Assembly: GCF_018613195.1 (NCBI RefSeq)
Contig: NZ_JAGGQQ010000011.1
Coordinates: 124,001 to 188,000, forward strand
Source of the DNA: Bacillus sp. ISL-45
GTDB taxonomy: Bacteria; Bacillota; Bacilli; Bacillales; Cytobacillaceae
DNA: 64,000 bases
Direction of reading: 5' to 3'
Under the pieces are notes generated by a model. The model was not told where the DNA came from. It saw nothing but the letters and a program-made list of their open reading frames with translations, and did not search any database. How positions within the stretch are numbered: position 1 is the stretch's first letter; every line of letters begins with the position of its first letter. Position numbers and translations under genes: made by a program. Of the stretch, positions 8,511 to 16,961 are shown one piece after another.

Positions 8511-10133
8511 TTATTCAGGTTTATTATTAGCATCAGGATCTGGAGTGAAGTTTACTTTAAATCCATCGTATTTAACCATGTTCACCATTCCAGCAGTGGC
8601 ATGATGCAAATCGTGACAATGGAAGAGCCAGTTTCCAGGGTTATCTGCTTTAAAGGCAACAACATATTCATCACCTGGTTTTAAGTTAATTGTATCTTTC
8701 ATGATAGGAGCACCTTCCACAGGTTTTCCATTCTTGCTGAGGACCTGAAAGAAGTGGCCGTGTAAATGCATTGGGTGATCATCCATCATAGAATTATTTG
8801 TCAGGGTCACTTTAACAAGATCACCTTCCTCAACAGTTATGTTATCTGTTTCTGGGAAAGTCTTGCCGTTAATCGTATAGGCCATTTCGTTGCCATCCAT
8901 AGCAGTGTTTAAATCCATTTTATATTCAACATTATATTTTTGATCCAGTGAGAACTCACCCTTTTCAGAACCGCCATAATTCATAAATGTGAATTCGGGA
9001 AGCTTTTCGGACTGGTTGGACTTGTCAGATGAATCAGTAGAATTTTCATATTGAATTTTTGTCTTCATTCCACTTGAAACTTCCATGTCTCCGTGCCGTT
9101 CTATGAACCATTCTCCCGGGTTGTTTGCCGTAAATTCAATGTCATATCGCTCACCTGGTGCTATAGCAATCACATGATCTCTCAATTCTTTTGGTTCATT
9201 TAGTTCTTGTCCGTCAATTGCTGCTACTTTAAAGTCATGTCCATGCAGGTGGATTTTATGAGACATATACCCTACATTGACAAGACGAATTCTGACCTTT
9301 TCACCTTCTTTAACCTTTAAAGGCTCAATACTTTTACCGCTTTTGCCATTTATCGTAAAGATATCGTAAGCACTCATATCATGGCCCATTCCATTCATGC
9401 TGTCATTCCCGTGCGAGCCCATATTCCCATGATCCATGCCACTCATGCTGGTATCCGAGGAATTGGCCTCTTTATCACCATCTTCATCTGACCCCATATT
9501 CCCGTGGTCCATTCCTTCCATGCTGGACTTACCTTCTGCAGGGTTGCTCATCCACTCGTCAAGCATAAGGGTATAATCACGATCATAAGACTTATCATTT
9601 GGTTCTACAATAAATGAACCGTAAAGCCCTTTATCCATTTGTTCAACAGCATTTTGATGGGTATGGTACATATACGTTCCTGGATCTTCGGGGATAAATT
9701 CATATGTGAAGCTTTCACCTGGCTGGACTGCATTTTGTGTCACACCAGGGATGCCATCCATTTCATTTGGCACTGTAATTCCATGCCAGTGTATAGAGAT
9801 TGGTTCATTCAGTTCATTTTTAAGATTGATTTTTAATTTCTCTCCTTGCTTTACCCGAATTTGGGAGCCGGGTACAGAGCCATTGAAAGTAAGTGCTTTT
9901 ACGCTAACATCCTCATTTAGCTGGTGCATGGCTTCTTTGGCAATAATATTTATTTCATTGCCAGTAAGTGTTGCAGTAACGGTTGCTGTTTGTAGACCTT
10001 CTATATTTTCATTTACTTCAGAGCTAGGTTCTTCTTCCATGTTTTTGTGATCCATTTCACTCATACTGCTACTGGAACAGGCAGCAATAAAAAGGGTGGA
10101 TAAAATGAGAATTGAAAGTAACTTTAATTTCAT
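8511..10133 (-). CDS. lipoprotein multicopper oxidase with Met/His-rich insert
   Basis: 540-residue secreted multicopper oxidase. The ATG at 10133 is chosen because GGAGG lies 9 bases upstream and a lipoprotein signal follows directly (lipobox IAAC, Cys19). Copper ligands are visible: HWHG (H115, H117), HTH (H157, H159), the HPMHLHGHFF segment and the C-terminal HCHDLHH, whose Cys is the type-1 ligand. Between domains 1 and 2 lies a low-complexity Met/His stretch with repeats of MDHGNMGS, expected to bind Cu(I) as in CueO-like oxidases. Likely oxidises Cu(I) to the less toxic Cu(II) outside the membrane. Transcribed alone, opposite to its neighbours, with its own terminator. Confidence 0.92.
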   Translation of the reverse strand: MKLKLLSILILSTLFIAACSSSSMSEMDHKNMEEEPSSEVNENIEGLQTATVTATLTGNEINIIAKEAMHQLNEDVSVKALTFNGSVPGSQIRVKQGEKLKINLKNELNEPISIHWHGITVPNEMDGIPGVTQNAVQPGESFTYEFIPEDPGTYMYHTHQNAVEQMDKGLYGSFIVEPNDKSYDRDYTLMLDEWMSNPAEGKSSMEGMDHGNMGSDEDGDKEANSSDTSMSGMDHGNMGSHGNDSMNGMGHDMSAYDIFTINGKSGKSIEPLKVKEGEKVRIRLVNVGYMSHKIHLHGHDFKVAAIDGQELNEPKELRDHVIAIAPGERYDIEFTANNPGEWFIERHGDMEVSSGMKTKIQYENSTDSSDKSNQSEKLPEFTFMNYGGSEKGEFSLDQKYNVEYKMDLNTAMDGNEMAYTINGKTFPETDNITVEEGDLVKVTLTNNSMMDDHPMHLHGHFFQVLSKNGKPVEGAPIMKDTINLKPGDEYVVAFKADNPGNWLFHCHDLHHATAGMVNMVKYDGFKVNFTPDPDANNKPE

Positions 10134-10342
10134 AGCTGTATACCTCCAGAAATTTTTTAAGGAAATCATAATACAAATAAATGCAGAAATTATGGATGAA
10201 AAATTCATTTCTTTTTTTTGAAAAGGTTATTAGGGCAAGACTTACCATGAAAATTTTGAAAAGGTATTTTTTAAGTAAACAATAATTAGAAATTTTCGCA
10301 AAAAGTAATGTTAAGATTGGTCCTAAATAGGAGGTGGAGAAT

Positions 10343-10850
10343 ATGGATAAATGGAGCAGGAGAACATTTATAGCTAAAACGCTCAAAGGGACGGCAGGAG
10401 TTATTGGCGTTTCTGTTCTTCCTCTTGGTTTGAATGCTTGCCACAATATCAAAAAGGTGGATACTAGTTCGATGGCCAGCCTTGGACCTATCAGTGAATT
10501 GGAAAAGGGAGAATTCCTTAAGAAAGTGCCTTATAAAACAACCGTTCAAGATGCATGGGTTGAACAGAAAATGGAAGGGGTTTGTATACATCAATAAAAA
10601 CGCAAATGTGGACTCTTTAATGATTATGTCACCTGTATGTACACATTTGGGATGTATTGCTGGAAAAGCAGAGCAGGGTTTGAATTCATAGGAAGGAGTC
10701 GCGTTTTATTGTCCCTGTCATGGAGGGAAATATGACGAATTTGGTGTAAATATCGGTGGCCCCCCTCCAAGGCCGCTGGATATTTTTGAGGCATTTGTCC
10801 AGGATGGAATAGTGTATATTGCCATATTGAGTCCCGTCAAACGGGAATAA
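10343..10850 (+). pseudogene. broken Tat-exported Rieske iron-sulfur protein
   Basis: The start at 10343 has AGGAGG 8 bases upstream and encodes a twin-arginine signal (SRRTFIAKTLKG). The frame shifts near 10585-10600. In the other frame the Rieske ligand boxes are plain: CTHLGC near 10640 and CPCHGGKYD near 10720, but an in-frame TAG at 10689 separates them. The normal ending (GPPPRPLDIFEAFVQDG ... SPVKRE) is kept to the TAA at 10848. One frameshift plus one nonsense change make this a dead gene. It probably served an electron chain with the membrane gene at 11249. Confidence 0.88.
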
Positions 10851-10988
10851 TCACTAAGACCGAAGGAGTGATGTCCTATATCGTGTTGTCGCTTCAGGAA
10901 AGAAAAGAGTTCGGACAAGAAAATGCCCAACGGCTTATTTTTTGTGATTTGGTTTATGATAATGGGAGTGGTAAGCATATTGAGTATA

Positions 10989-11195
10989 TTACTCAACTAA
11001 TTCAGCTATCAAATTGATTGGTGTTTTTGGGTTTGAGAAAGGAACAAATTTTTCAGGGAGATCCTTAATCGAATCTACGAAAGCCGCCAATATCCAAGAG
11101 GCTTTCGTTTTTTCTTTGGAAACTGCAAATTGGCTGTATCCATATCTAAATAATACTTTGTTATGAAACAGCATTTCGTCTAGAAAGTCGTTCAA
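10989..11195 (-). other. possible coding remnant on the minus strand
   Basis: A 68-codon frame with balanced composition reads NKVLFRYGYSQFAVSKEK and ends PKTPINLIAELVE. There is no good ribosome site (TTG start only), and it lies between two decayed genes. It may be the 3' end of a lost minus-strand gene. Family not recognised. The 10851-11248 interval otherwise shows nothing convincing. Confidence 0.3.
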
Positions 11196-11248
11196 AGTGA
11201 CACACTCTGGGCTGATAACTAAAGAGAGGGAGAGAGGGATTGCATGTT

Positions 11249-11954
11249 ATGTTTATGAATATATATGTGAGGCACATGGCTGTTGGATTGATAAGCATTA
11301 TTCTAGCTTATCTATTCTTTATTAGTAGGTCTGAATGGAGTTCTATGCATGCCTGGAATAGAGCCTATGCTGATGTATCACTTCTTCTTCTCGTCATAAC
11401 TATTATGATCGGTCCCTTAAGTAAATTGAGTAACCTATTTGTCCGCTTTTTATCTTGGAGAAGGGAGTTAGGGGTCTGGTGCTGCATCATGGCTTTATTG
11501 CATGTACATGTATTATTCCAAGGATGGTTTTACTGGGAACCGATCAGACTGATCATTGGTGTTAACCAAGAAACTGGCCAGCTTTCGTTTGATCCCGGTT
11601 TCACCCTCGCTAACCTAGTTGGTGCTGTGGGACTAGTCTACTTATTTATGCTTGCTTTAATATCGAATAATTATGCAATAAACGTTTTAGGGAGAAGGAC
11701 TTGGGATTACCTCCAGAAGAAAAGTGGGACTCTATATATTTTGGCATTATTGCACACTGCATTTTTCCTCTTCTTTTTCAGATTAGGCAGCTATAATTGG
11801 ATGCAAAAGCCTTTTTATGGTCACCGTAATAGCCATTTTCTTGCTGCAGTGGGCCGTATTCATTCGAAGTGTTTTCAAAAGCAAAACAGGAAAATATTTA
11901 ATGATGCCTCAATCAATATCAAGGATAAACAAAATTTGTTTACAAAAATCCTGA
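11249..11954 (+). pseudogene. frameshifted ferric-reductase-like/MsrQ-like haem membrane protein
   Basis: Five hydrophobic helices with histidines placed as in ferric-reductase-type transmembrane domains (LHVHVLFQGWFYW, LALLHTAFFLFFF). After SYNWMQKPF the original frame is lost near 11815-11822. One missing base rejoins WVTVIAIFLLQWAVFIRSVF, a natural last helix and basic tail ending at 11954. Without correction the frame runs on to 12076 with unrelated sequence. It probably carried electrons across the membrane to the Rieske protein upstream. Start at ATG 11249, after a GAGAGGG-type ribosome site. Confidence 0.75.
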
Positions 11955-12081
11955 GTCATTTAATTTACAATGGAATAAAGAATAGGCAGATTAAAAAGGA
12001 GGGAATGCTCCTTTTAGAATTCATACTTTATGCAAAAAATAGAAGTTATATTGCCTTTTTAATGAAATACTTATAAAACAC

Positions 12082-12102
12082 AAATCGTAATCATTACTAT
12101 TT
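12082..12102 (+). promoter_or_regulatory. Zur box
   Basis: AAATCGTAATCATTACTATTT is a near-perfect inverted repeat centred on 12092 and fits the Bacillus Zur consensus TCGTAATnATTACGA with one arm altered. It lies just upstream of a zinc-binding lipoprotein gene, as expected for zinc-starvation control. Confidence 0.85.
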
Positions 12103-12123
12103 ATTAATGGAGGAGGTAACATT

Positions 12124-13103
12124 CTGTTTAAATCACTGTGGCTAATATTGTTTGCGTCTAGCATCCTAGTTTTCGGAGGGTGCAGTCAAGCAGCAAAAGA
12201 CGATACTGACAATGAATCAGATGAAGAGAAGATTAAAATTTTCACGACAATTTTTCCGCTTCAGGATTTTTCAGAAAAAATAGGTGGGGATTTTGTAGAA
12301 GTAGAAAACATCGTACCAGCAGGGTCTGATGCTCATTCCTTTGAACCTACAACTAAAACCATGGTCAAAATTGCTGAAGGGGATGCGTTCATTTATTTAG
12401 GAACGGGAATCGAGGGTTTTACTGATGCCGTCATTAGTGCTGTGAAAAATGAGGATACAGCCATTGTTAAAGCATCCGAAGGCATTCCGCTAATAAGTGC
12501 ATATGAATCTCCTGAAGATGGACATGAAGAAGAAAATGAAGAAGAAAATGAAGGGGAACATACTGGAGAAGAGGGGGATTTTGATCCTCATGTCTGGCTA
12601 GACCCAGGGCGATCCGTGCAGCATGGTGAAAATTAAAGAATGCATTAATCAAAATCAATCCCAGACAGCAAAATTACTTTGAAAAGAATTTTCAAACTCT
12701 GAAAACTAATTTAGAAGCTGTAGATTCCAACTTTGAAAGTATGGTCAACGAGTCACAAAATAAAACTTTCGTCGTTGCCCACTCTGCCTATGGTTATTGG
12801 GAAGATGCATATGGTTTGAAGCAAATAGGAATTAGCGCTCTTTCTCCTAGTGCTGAACCGTCTCAAAAACAGCTCTCAGAAATAGTAAAAACCGCTGCAA
12901 AAGCTGAATTGGATTATATCCTTTTCGAGCAAAATGTCGAGAATCGGGTGGCCGAGGTCATAAAAAAAGAAATCGGTGCAGAAACTTTGATTCTTCACAA
13001 TTTAGAATCATTAACAGAAGAAGATATTAAAAACAACGAAGACTATATTAGCTTGATGAATAAAAATATTGAAACCTTAAAACGAGCGTTAGAGGTTAAT
13101 TAA
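12124..13103 (+). pseudogene. broken ZnuA/AdcA-type zinc-binding lipoprotein
   Basis: Cluster A-1 metal-binding protein of a zinc ABC importer. GGAGGAGGT is followed at the proper distance by CTG (12124), not ATG, then LFKSLWLILFASSILVFGGC, a lipoprotein signal with lipobox. The body has TTIFPLQDFSEKIGGD, a His/Glu-rich acidic loop (GHEEENEEENEGEH) and DPHVWLDP. The frame breaks near 12600-12640 and resumes as KNALIKINPRQQNYFEKNF, then VVAHSAYGYW and FEQNVENRVAEVI, to the stop at 13101. Two lesions: lost start codon and a frameshift. No znuB or znuC is next to it. Confidence 0.88.
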
Positions 13104-13516
13104 CTTTGTTTGATTATAGCGTAGTTTAATTATTTTTTTTGGTTGTAAAACAAATCTGCCAGTTGTAAACGGACCTTTGCGAGGGTTACAGAAACGAATG
13201 GTGAAGCATTTAAATTTACATTGCACCAGTACCTCGCAGTATATGCTTGGAGCATGCCGTCATATGGTTTGATAAGCAAAAAAACAGGCACTTGATGTCT
13301 GTTTTTTTTGCCCTCAAGAAGTTAAAATACCTTTCTTTCACCTAGGTTCTACGCTGAAATTTTTAATTTGAATATCTAAAAAATAGTGAAGAAGGGGTAA
13401 TATGGAATGGTATTTTCCTGTGCAACTGCAATAGAATTCAACCGGTAAATAGTCTATAACTTTACTTTAGGTCATATAAATACAGTAGATTTGATAGTAA
13501 TGAACGGAGGGAACGA
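13104..13516. other. intergenic interval with an unassigned open stretch
   Basis: 13179-13295 is open in one plus frame (ARVTETNGEAFKFTLHQYLA ...) but has no ribosome site and its stop lies inside the terminator at 13281. It is likely a scrap of an unknown gene. 13310-13516 shows nothing more than AT-rich promoter-like sequence ahead of the SpoIIP gene. Confidence 0.35.
13281..13309 (+). terminator. Rho-independent terminator
   Basis: AAAACAGGCA and TGTCTGTTTT pair around CTTGA and run into eight T residues. Confidence 0.7.
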
Positions 13517-14671
13517 ATGAACAAAAGACATCAAAATACTATATTTATATTACAAGTTCACAGGATTTATTTCTCTCTATTTTTATTAATCTTTGGTATC
13601 ATATTTTTCATTAATTTTCTTGATTTAAAAGAAAAATTGAGTTCTTCCATTATTACAGCTACTAGTGAAAAGGTACATACCAATATCCTCTTAAGCCTCA
13701 TGTCAACTGAAATTGCTTCACTTAGACCAAGTATTGATGAAAAAGAAACACCCTCTATCTCCCGAGCGGTATTCCTCACTATCACAAATATTTGGCCCGA
13801 AGACATTAGAACATTTCTTGGCAGAGAAATTCCTGGTTTCTCCAACTTCAACACAGAAATTGCTATCGCTGGAAGAGGAACAGACCTCACTACTCTGCCA
13901 ATGGAGTCAGCTCCCCCGGTGGAGGTGCTGTTAAAGGAGAAAGAACGAGCAGATAAGGAGCTAGCGAAAACAAATGTTTCTCAAGAGAATCCGGTTACGC
14001 CTGTCCCTAAAACTGAAAAAGATGTGGCGTATATTTATCATTCGCACAGCTGGGAAGCTTTTTTACCAACTTTACCTGGAAAGAAAACGGCAGATGAAGC
14101 TGTTAGTTTAAATGAAAGTAAAAACATCATTGCGGTTGGGAAGAAGCTAAGAGATGAATTAATGAAAAAAGGCATTGGAGCAAGCCATAGCACATCCAAT
14201 GTTACAGAAGAATTGAAAAAGAAAAATTGGAATTACAATGATTCCTATACGCTTTCAAGGGAGACAGTAAAAGAGGTAATGGCACAAGAATCGTCAATTA
14301 GTTATCTTATTGATATTCATAGAGACTCCCAGCCAAGAAAGCTTACAACTACAATTATAAATGGAAAACCCTACGCCAGATTGTTTTTTATTGTGGGAAA
14401 AGATAACAAAAACTATGAAAAAAACCTTGCCTTGGCTAAAGAGTTAAATAAAATGCTAGAAGAGAAATTCCCAGGAATCAGCAGAGGTGTTTTTGTAAAG
14501 ACAAAAGATGATGGGAATGGAGTATATAATCAAGACCTTTCCAGCCAATCGATGCTGCTTGAGTTTGGAGGAATAGAAAATAATAGCATTGAATTGGATC
14601 ATTCTATTAAAGCATTTGCAGAAGTTTTCAGTGAATATTATTGGGAAGCTGTGGAAGTAAACGGGAATTGA
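13517..14671 (+). CDS. accessory SpoIIP-family cell-wall amidase
   Basis: 384 residues with a membrane segment at about 15-33 and a SpoIIP hydrolase domain from about 170: AYIYHSHSWEAFLP (zinc His), a later YLIDIHRDSQPRK and SMLLEFGGIENN. In Bacillus the SpoIIP amidase, with SpoIID and SpoIIM, trims septal peptidoglycan to start engulfment. This copy lies inside a metal island, not beside gpr as the housekeeping spoIIP does, so it is probably a paralogue. Start ATG follows GGAGGGAACGA. The role here is unknown; a spore-stage cargo gene or a germination/wall function is possible. Confidence 0.85.
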   Translation: MNKRHQNTIFILQVHRIYFSLFLLIFGIIFFINFLDLKEKLSSSIITATSEKVHTNILLSLMSTEIASLRPSIDEKETPSISRAVFLTITNIWPEDIRTFLGREIPGFSNFNTEIAIAGRGTDLTTLPMESAPPVEVLLKEKERADKELAKTNVSQENPVTPVPKTEKDVAYIYHSHSWEAFLPTLPGKKTADEAVSLNESKNIIAVGKKLRDELMKKGIGASHSTSNVTEELKKKNWNYNDSYTLSRETVKEVMAQESSISYLIDIHRDSQPRKLTTTIINGKPYARLFFIVGKDNKNYEKNLALAKELNKMLEEKFPGISRGVFVKTKDDGNGVYNQDLSSQSMLLEFGGIENNSIELDHSIKAFAEVFSEYYWEAVEVNGN

Positions 14672-14832
14672 TTGTTTTAGTTTTGGCGTTTTAAAATAGA
14701 CTATCTCCCTCTTGTTAAATCACTTAAAATCCTCAAATCATATATATCAATATGGTGCTTCATAAAAAATGCACAGTTTTATGGGATATTAGTGACAAAA
14801 GTAAAGGAATAATAGATTTCAGGAGGGAAACG

Positions 14833-15771
14833 ATGTCTAAGAAGAAGAAACAAAACAAAGAGCAAAAGTTTGGCTTAGGCTGGCTCTTTCTAGTAGTAAT
14901 GGGGTTATTCGTAATTATAATTCTTCTTCCTAATAACGGAGGAAATAAAATGACATTTTCTGACTTGCATGGTCTGAGCTATTCAGGAGATGGAGAAAAG
15001 TTAATTGCAGCAGTCCATGATGGTTTAAAGGTATACTCTGATGGATCTTGGTCAATACAAGAAGGACCAAAAAATGATTATATGGGGTATTCTCCTGTTA
15101 AGAATGGGTTTTACAGCAGTGGACACCCAGCACCAAGTTCTAACCTTCAAAATCCCTTAGGAATTGTAAAAAGCAAGGATAATGGACAGACGGTGGATGT
15201 AGTTGATTTGCATGGGGAGGCAGATTTCCATGCATTGTCCGTAGGGTACGAAACAGAAGAAATCTATGTTTTTGCGTCTGAACCTAATTCCAAAATGAAA
15301 GAACAAGGTTTTTACTACTCAAATAATCAGGGAGAAACCTGGAATTTAATGAATATGCAGGGGATATCCGGCTCTCCTTTAGTAATGTCAGCACACCCTT
15401 CCAGAACTGGAACATTCGCTATTGGTACAGATCAGGGTCTCTATCTATCTGAGAACTATGGAAATTCGTTTGAACAGATAGTAACTGATTTAAGCGTGAG
15501 TGCTGCTGTATTTTCAGATGATGATACAATCATTGCAGGAACAAATTATGGTGACAAGCGAATCTTAAAAATTAATATTAAAGATAGTAGTTTCAGTAAT
15601 TTAAATATGCCCCAAAACTTTGAAGGAAATATCTCGTATATTGCCGTAAACCGTGAAAATACAAATGAACTTTCATTTGCAACCGATCTACTAAATGTAT
15701 ATACAAGTAGTGATAGTGGCAAAACATGGGAAGAAATTGTTGAAGAAGGTACCAGTAGGAAGTCAGGATAA
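14833..15771 (+). CDS. membrane-anchored F510_1955-like propeller protein
   Basis: 312 residues from ATG 14833 (AGGAGG 6 bases upstream; an upstream ATG at 14752 lacks a ribosome site). A basic N-terminus and one membrane helix (about 18-34) precede a sialidase/BNR-like propeller with repeated SxDxGxTW-type elements: SKDNGQTVD, YYSNNQGETWNLM, YLSENYGNSFEQI and TSSDSGKTWEEI. This matches proteins often labelled F510_1955-family glycosylhydrolase. No catalytic residues can be confirmed, so it may only bind. It sits next to the SpoIIP paralogue, a pairing worth noting. Confidence 0.7.
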   Translation: MSKKKKQNKEQKFGLGWLFLVVMGLFVIIILLPNNGGNKMTFSDLHGLSYSGDGEKLIAAVHDGLKVYSDGSWSIQEGPKNDYMGYSPVKNGFYSSGHPAPSSNLQNPLGIVKSKDNGQTVDVVDLHGEADFHALSVGYETEEIYVFASEPNSKMKEQGFYYSNNQGETWNLMNMQGISGSPLVMSAHPSRTGTFAIGTDQGLYLSENYGNSFEQIVTDLSVSAAVFSDDDTIIAGTNYGDKRILKINIKDSSFSNLNMPQNFEGNISYIAVNRENTNELSFATDLLNVYTSSDSGKTWEEIVEEGTSRKSG

Positions 15772-15859
15772 AAGTAATAATAAATAGAAATGTAATCTGA
15801 TATAGGAAATTATATATAATTGCATGAAGTTGACTGTCAAAAGAGTGAAGCATAGCCTA

Positions 15860-15897
15860 AAAGCCATCCCTGTATAAATAATCAAGGGATGGCTTTT
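15860..15897 (+). terminator. Rho-independent terminator
   Basis: AAAGCCATCCC and GGGATGGCTTTT pair around a 15-base loop, with T residues following. Confidence 0.75.
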
Positions 15898-16098
15898 CCT
15901 AAATTCATTGTAATAGTGCCAATCATTCATTTTCTTTATGTCCCGGAAAGAACAATAAACCCGGTTTTGCAGGTCTGCAGAAGACATTCCCGGGTTTTTA
16001 GATGGCAACCATGCATGGGAAATGGGTTCGTCGGAATGAGTATACAACTTGCTAAATATCTTAATGACACTCCAATGAAAACCCCTTTTTATGTGCAT
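15898..16098 (-). pseudogene. remnant of a cupredoxin C-terminal domain
   Basis: On the minus strand the codons read NPGMSSADLQNRVYCSF, then after a one-base shift PGHKENE, then after another shift MIGTITMNL. Together they recreate the blue-copper ligand loop (Cys, His, Met) and last strand of a cupredoxin; compare YCSLPGHRENGMVGIIVVE in the intact protein at 22171. At least two frameshifts make it dead. The copper-ligand spacing is the main evidence. Confidence 0.65.
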
Positions 16099-16221
16099 AA
16101 TGATACATAGGTAGTGACAGGCAATGCCAAATAAACAAACTGGAAATCAAGTATAATGCTTATCTTGTTTCACGTACACATAAATTACATATTTTTCAAA
16201 AAAATAATTTTAATTATATAT

Positions 16222-16246
16222 ACATAGGGTACTGGGGTATAGTATA
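16222..16246 (+). promoter_or_regulatory. CsoR-type operator before csoR
   Basis: ATAGGGTACTGGGGTATAGT contains the GGGTA/GGGGTA core of Bacillus CsoR operators and lies 26 bases before the csoR start, so csoR-copZ is likely self-regulated. Confidence 0.75.
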
Positions 16247-16271
16247 TTGGTTGTAGGAGGGGGGAAGCTAA

Positions 16272-16613
16272 ATGCAACCTGAAATAAAAACGAATACTTT
16301 AATCGCTGATGAAGTAAATTGTTACGAGTTTCAAAGGAAAAGTCATCACTCGGATAAAGTGAAAAACTCACTTGTGATTCGACTAAACCGAATAGAAGGT
16401 CAAATACGTGGCATAAAAGGTTTAATCGAAAGAGACACCTATTGTGATGATGTCATTACACAGATATCTGCAACCCAATCTGCGTTGAACAGCGTGGCAA
16501 AAGTTCTTTTAGAAGGGCATTTAAAGGGATGCGTAGTGGACCGCCTGGAGCAAGGAGATTTGGATGTATTAGATGAAGTACTCGTTACTATTCATAAGTT
16601 AATAAAAAAGTAG
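16272..16613 (+). CDS. csoR: copper-sensing repressor CsoR
   Basis: 113-residue DUF156 protein; the all-helical core starts near residue 24 after a longer than usual N-terminal tail. The Cu(I) ligands C58, H83 and C87 (TYCDD, EGHLKGC) are all present, the C-H-C pattern that separates CsoR from persulfide sensor CstR. Binding Cu(I) releases it from DNA. RLNRIEGQIRGIKGLIERD is the DNA-contact helix. It has a close paralogue at 30417 with the same N-terminal RKSHHS motif. GGAGG-rich leader precedes the ATG. copZ follows after 14 bases. Confidence 0.93.
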   Translation: MQPEIKTNTLIADEVNCYEFQRKSHHSDKVKNSLVIRLNRIEGQIRGIKGLIERDTYCDDVITQISATQSALNSVAKVLLEGHLKGCVVDRLEQGDLDVLDEVLVTIHKLIKK

Positions 16614-16627
16614 AGGAGCTGTTAGAA

Positions 16628-16834
16628 ATGGAAAAGGTAACATTAAATGTAGTTGGTATGTCGTGTGGACATTGTGTCAAAGCGATCGAAGGCAGTGTAG
16701 GAGAATTACCTGGAGTTTCAAATGTTAAAGTTTATCTTGAAAGCGGAAAAGTCGATGTAAAATACAGCCCAACGGAAGTTTCCCTGGATAAGATTAAGGA
16801 AACTATTGATGATCAAGGTTATGATGTGAATTAA
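16628..16834 (+). CDS. copZ: copper chaperone CopZ
   Basis: 68-residue heavy-metal-associated domain with the Cu(I) site MSCGHC near residues 11-16 and the ferredoxin-like beta-alpha-beta pattern to the end (DDQGYDVN). It passes Cu(I) to the N-terminal domains of CopA and buffers copper in the cytosol. It follows csoR closely; a terminator and a second operator separate it from copA, so copA can be transcribed independently. Confidence 0.93.
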   Translation: MEKVTLNVVGMSCGHCVKAIEGSVGELPGVSNVKVYLESGKVDVKYSPTEVSLDKIKETIDDQGYDVN

Positions 16835-16842
16835 ATATGAAG

Positions 16843-16875
16843 AAGGGTGTGCTTAATTGGACACCCTTTCTTTTA
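16843..16875 (+). terminator. terminator after copZ
   Basis: AAGGGTGT (16843-16850) and ACACCCTT (16861-16868) form the stem; TCTTTT follows. Confidence 0.75.
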
Positions 16876-16883
16876 AAAACAAT

Positions 16884-16902
16884 TATACCCAGTACGGGTA
16901 TA
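16884..16902 (+). promoter_or_regulatory. CsoR operator before copA
   Basis: TATACCC-AGTAC-GGGTATA is a perfect inverted repeat with the 5-base centre and GC-rich arms expected for CsoR, 60 bases before the copA start. Confidence 0.82.
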
Positions 16903-16961
16903 TGACATATCTTGAAAGTATAGTATGTATCCTAATTTCTAGTTAAAAAGGGGGAAGAAAA

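Noticed and set aside
4086-13103. General sequencing error as the cause of the broken frames
   Set aside because: Lesions include nonsense changes, a lost start codon and a deletion junction, and they cluster in one zone while genes elsewhere are intact. Single-base errors at a few sites cannot be fully excluded.
13179-13295. Small gene reading ARVTETNGEAFKFTLHQYLA
   Set aside because: No ribosome site or clear start, and its stop is inside a terminator stem; kept only as a possible gene scrap.
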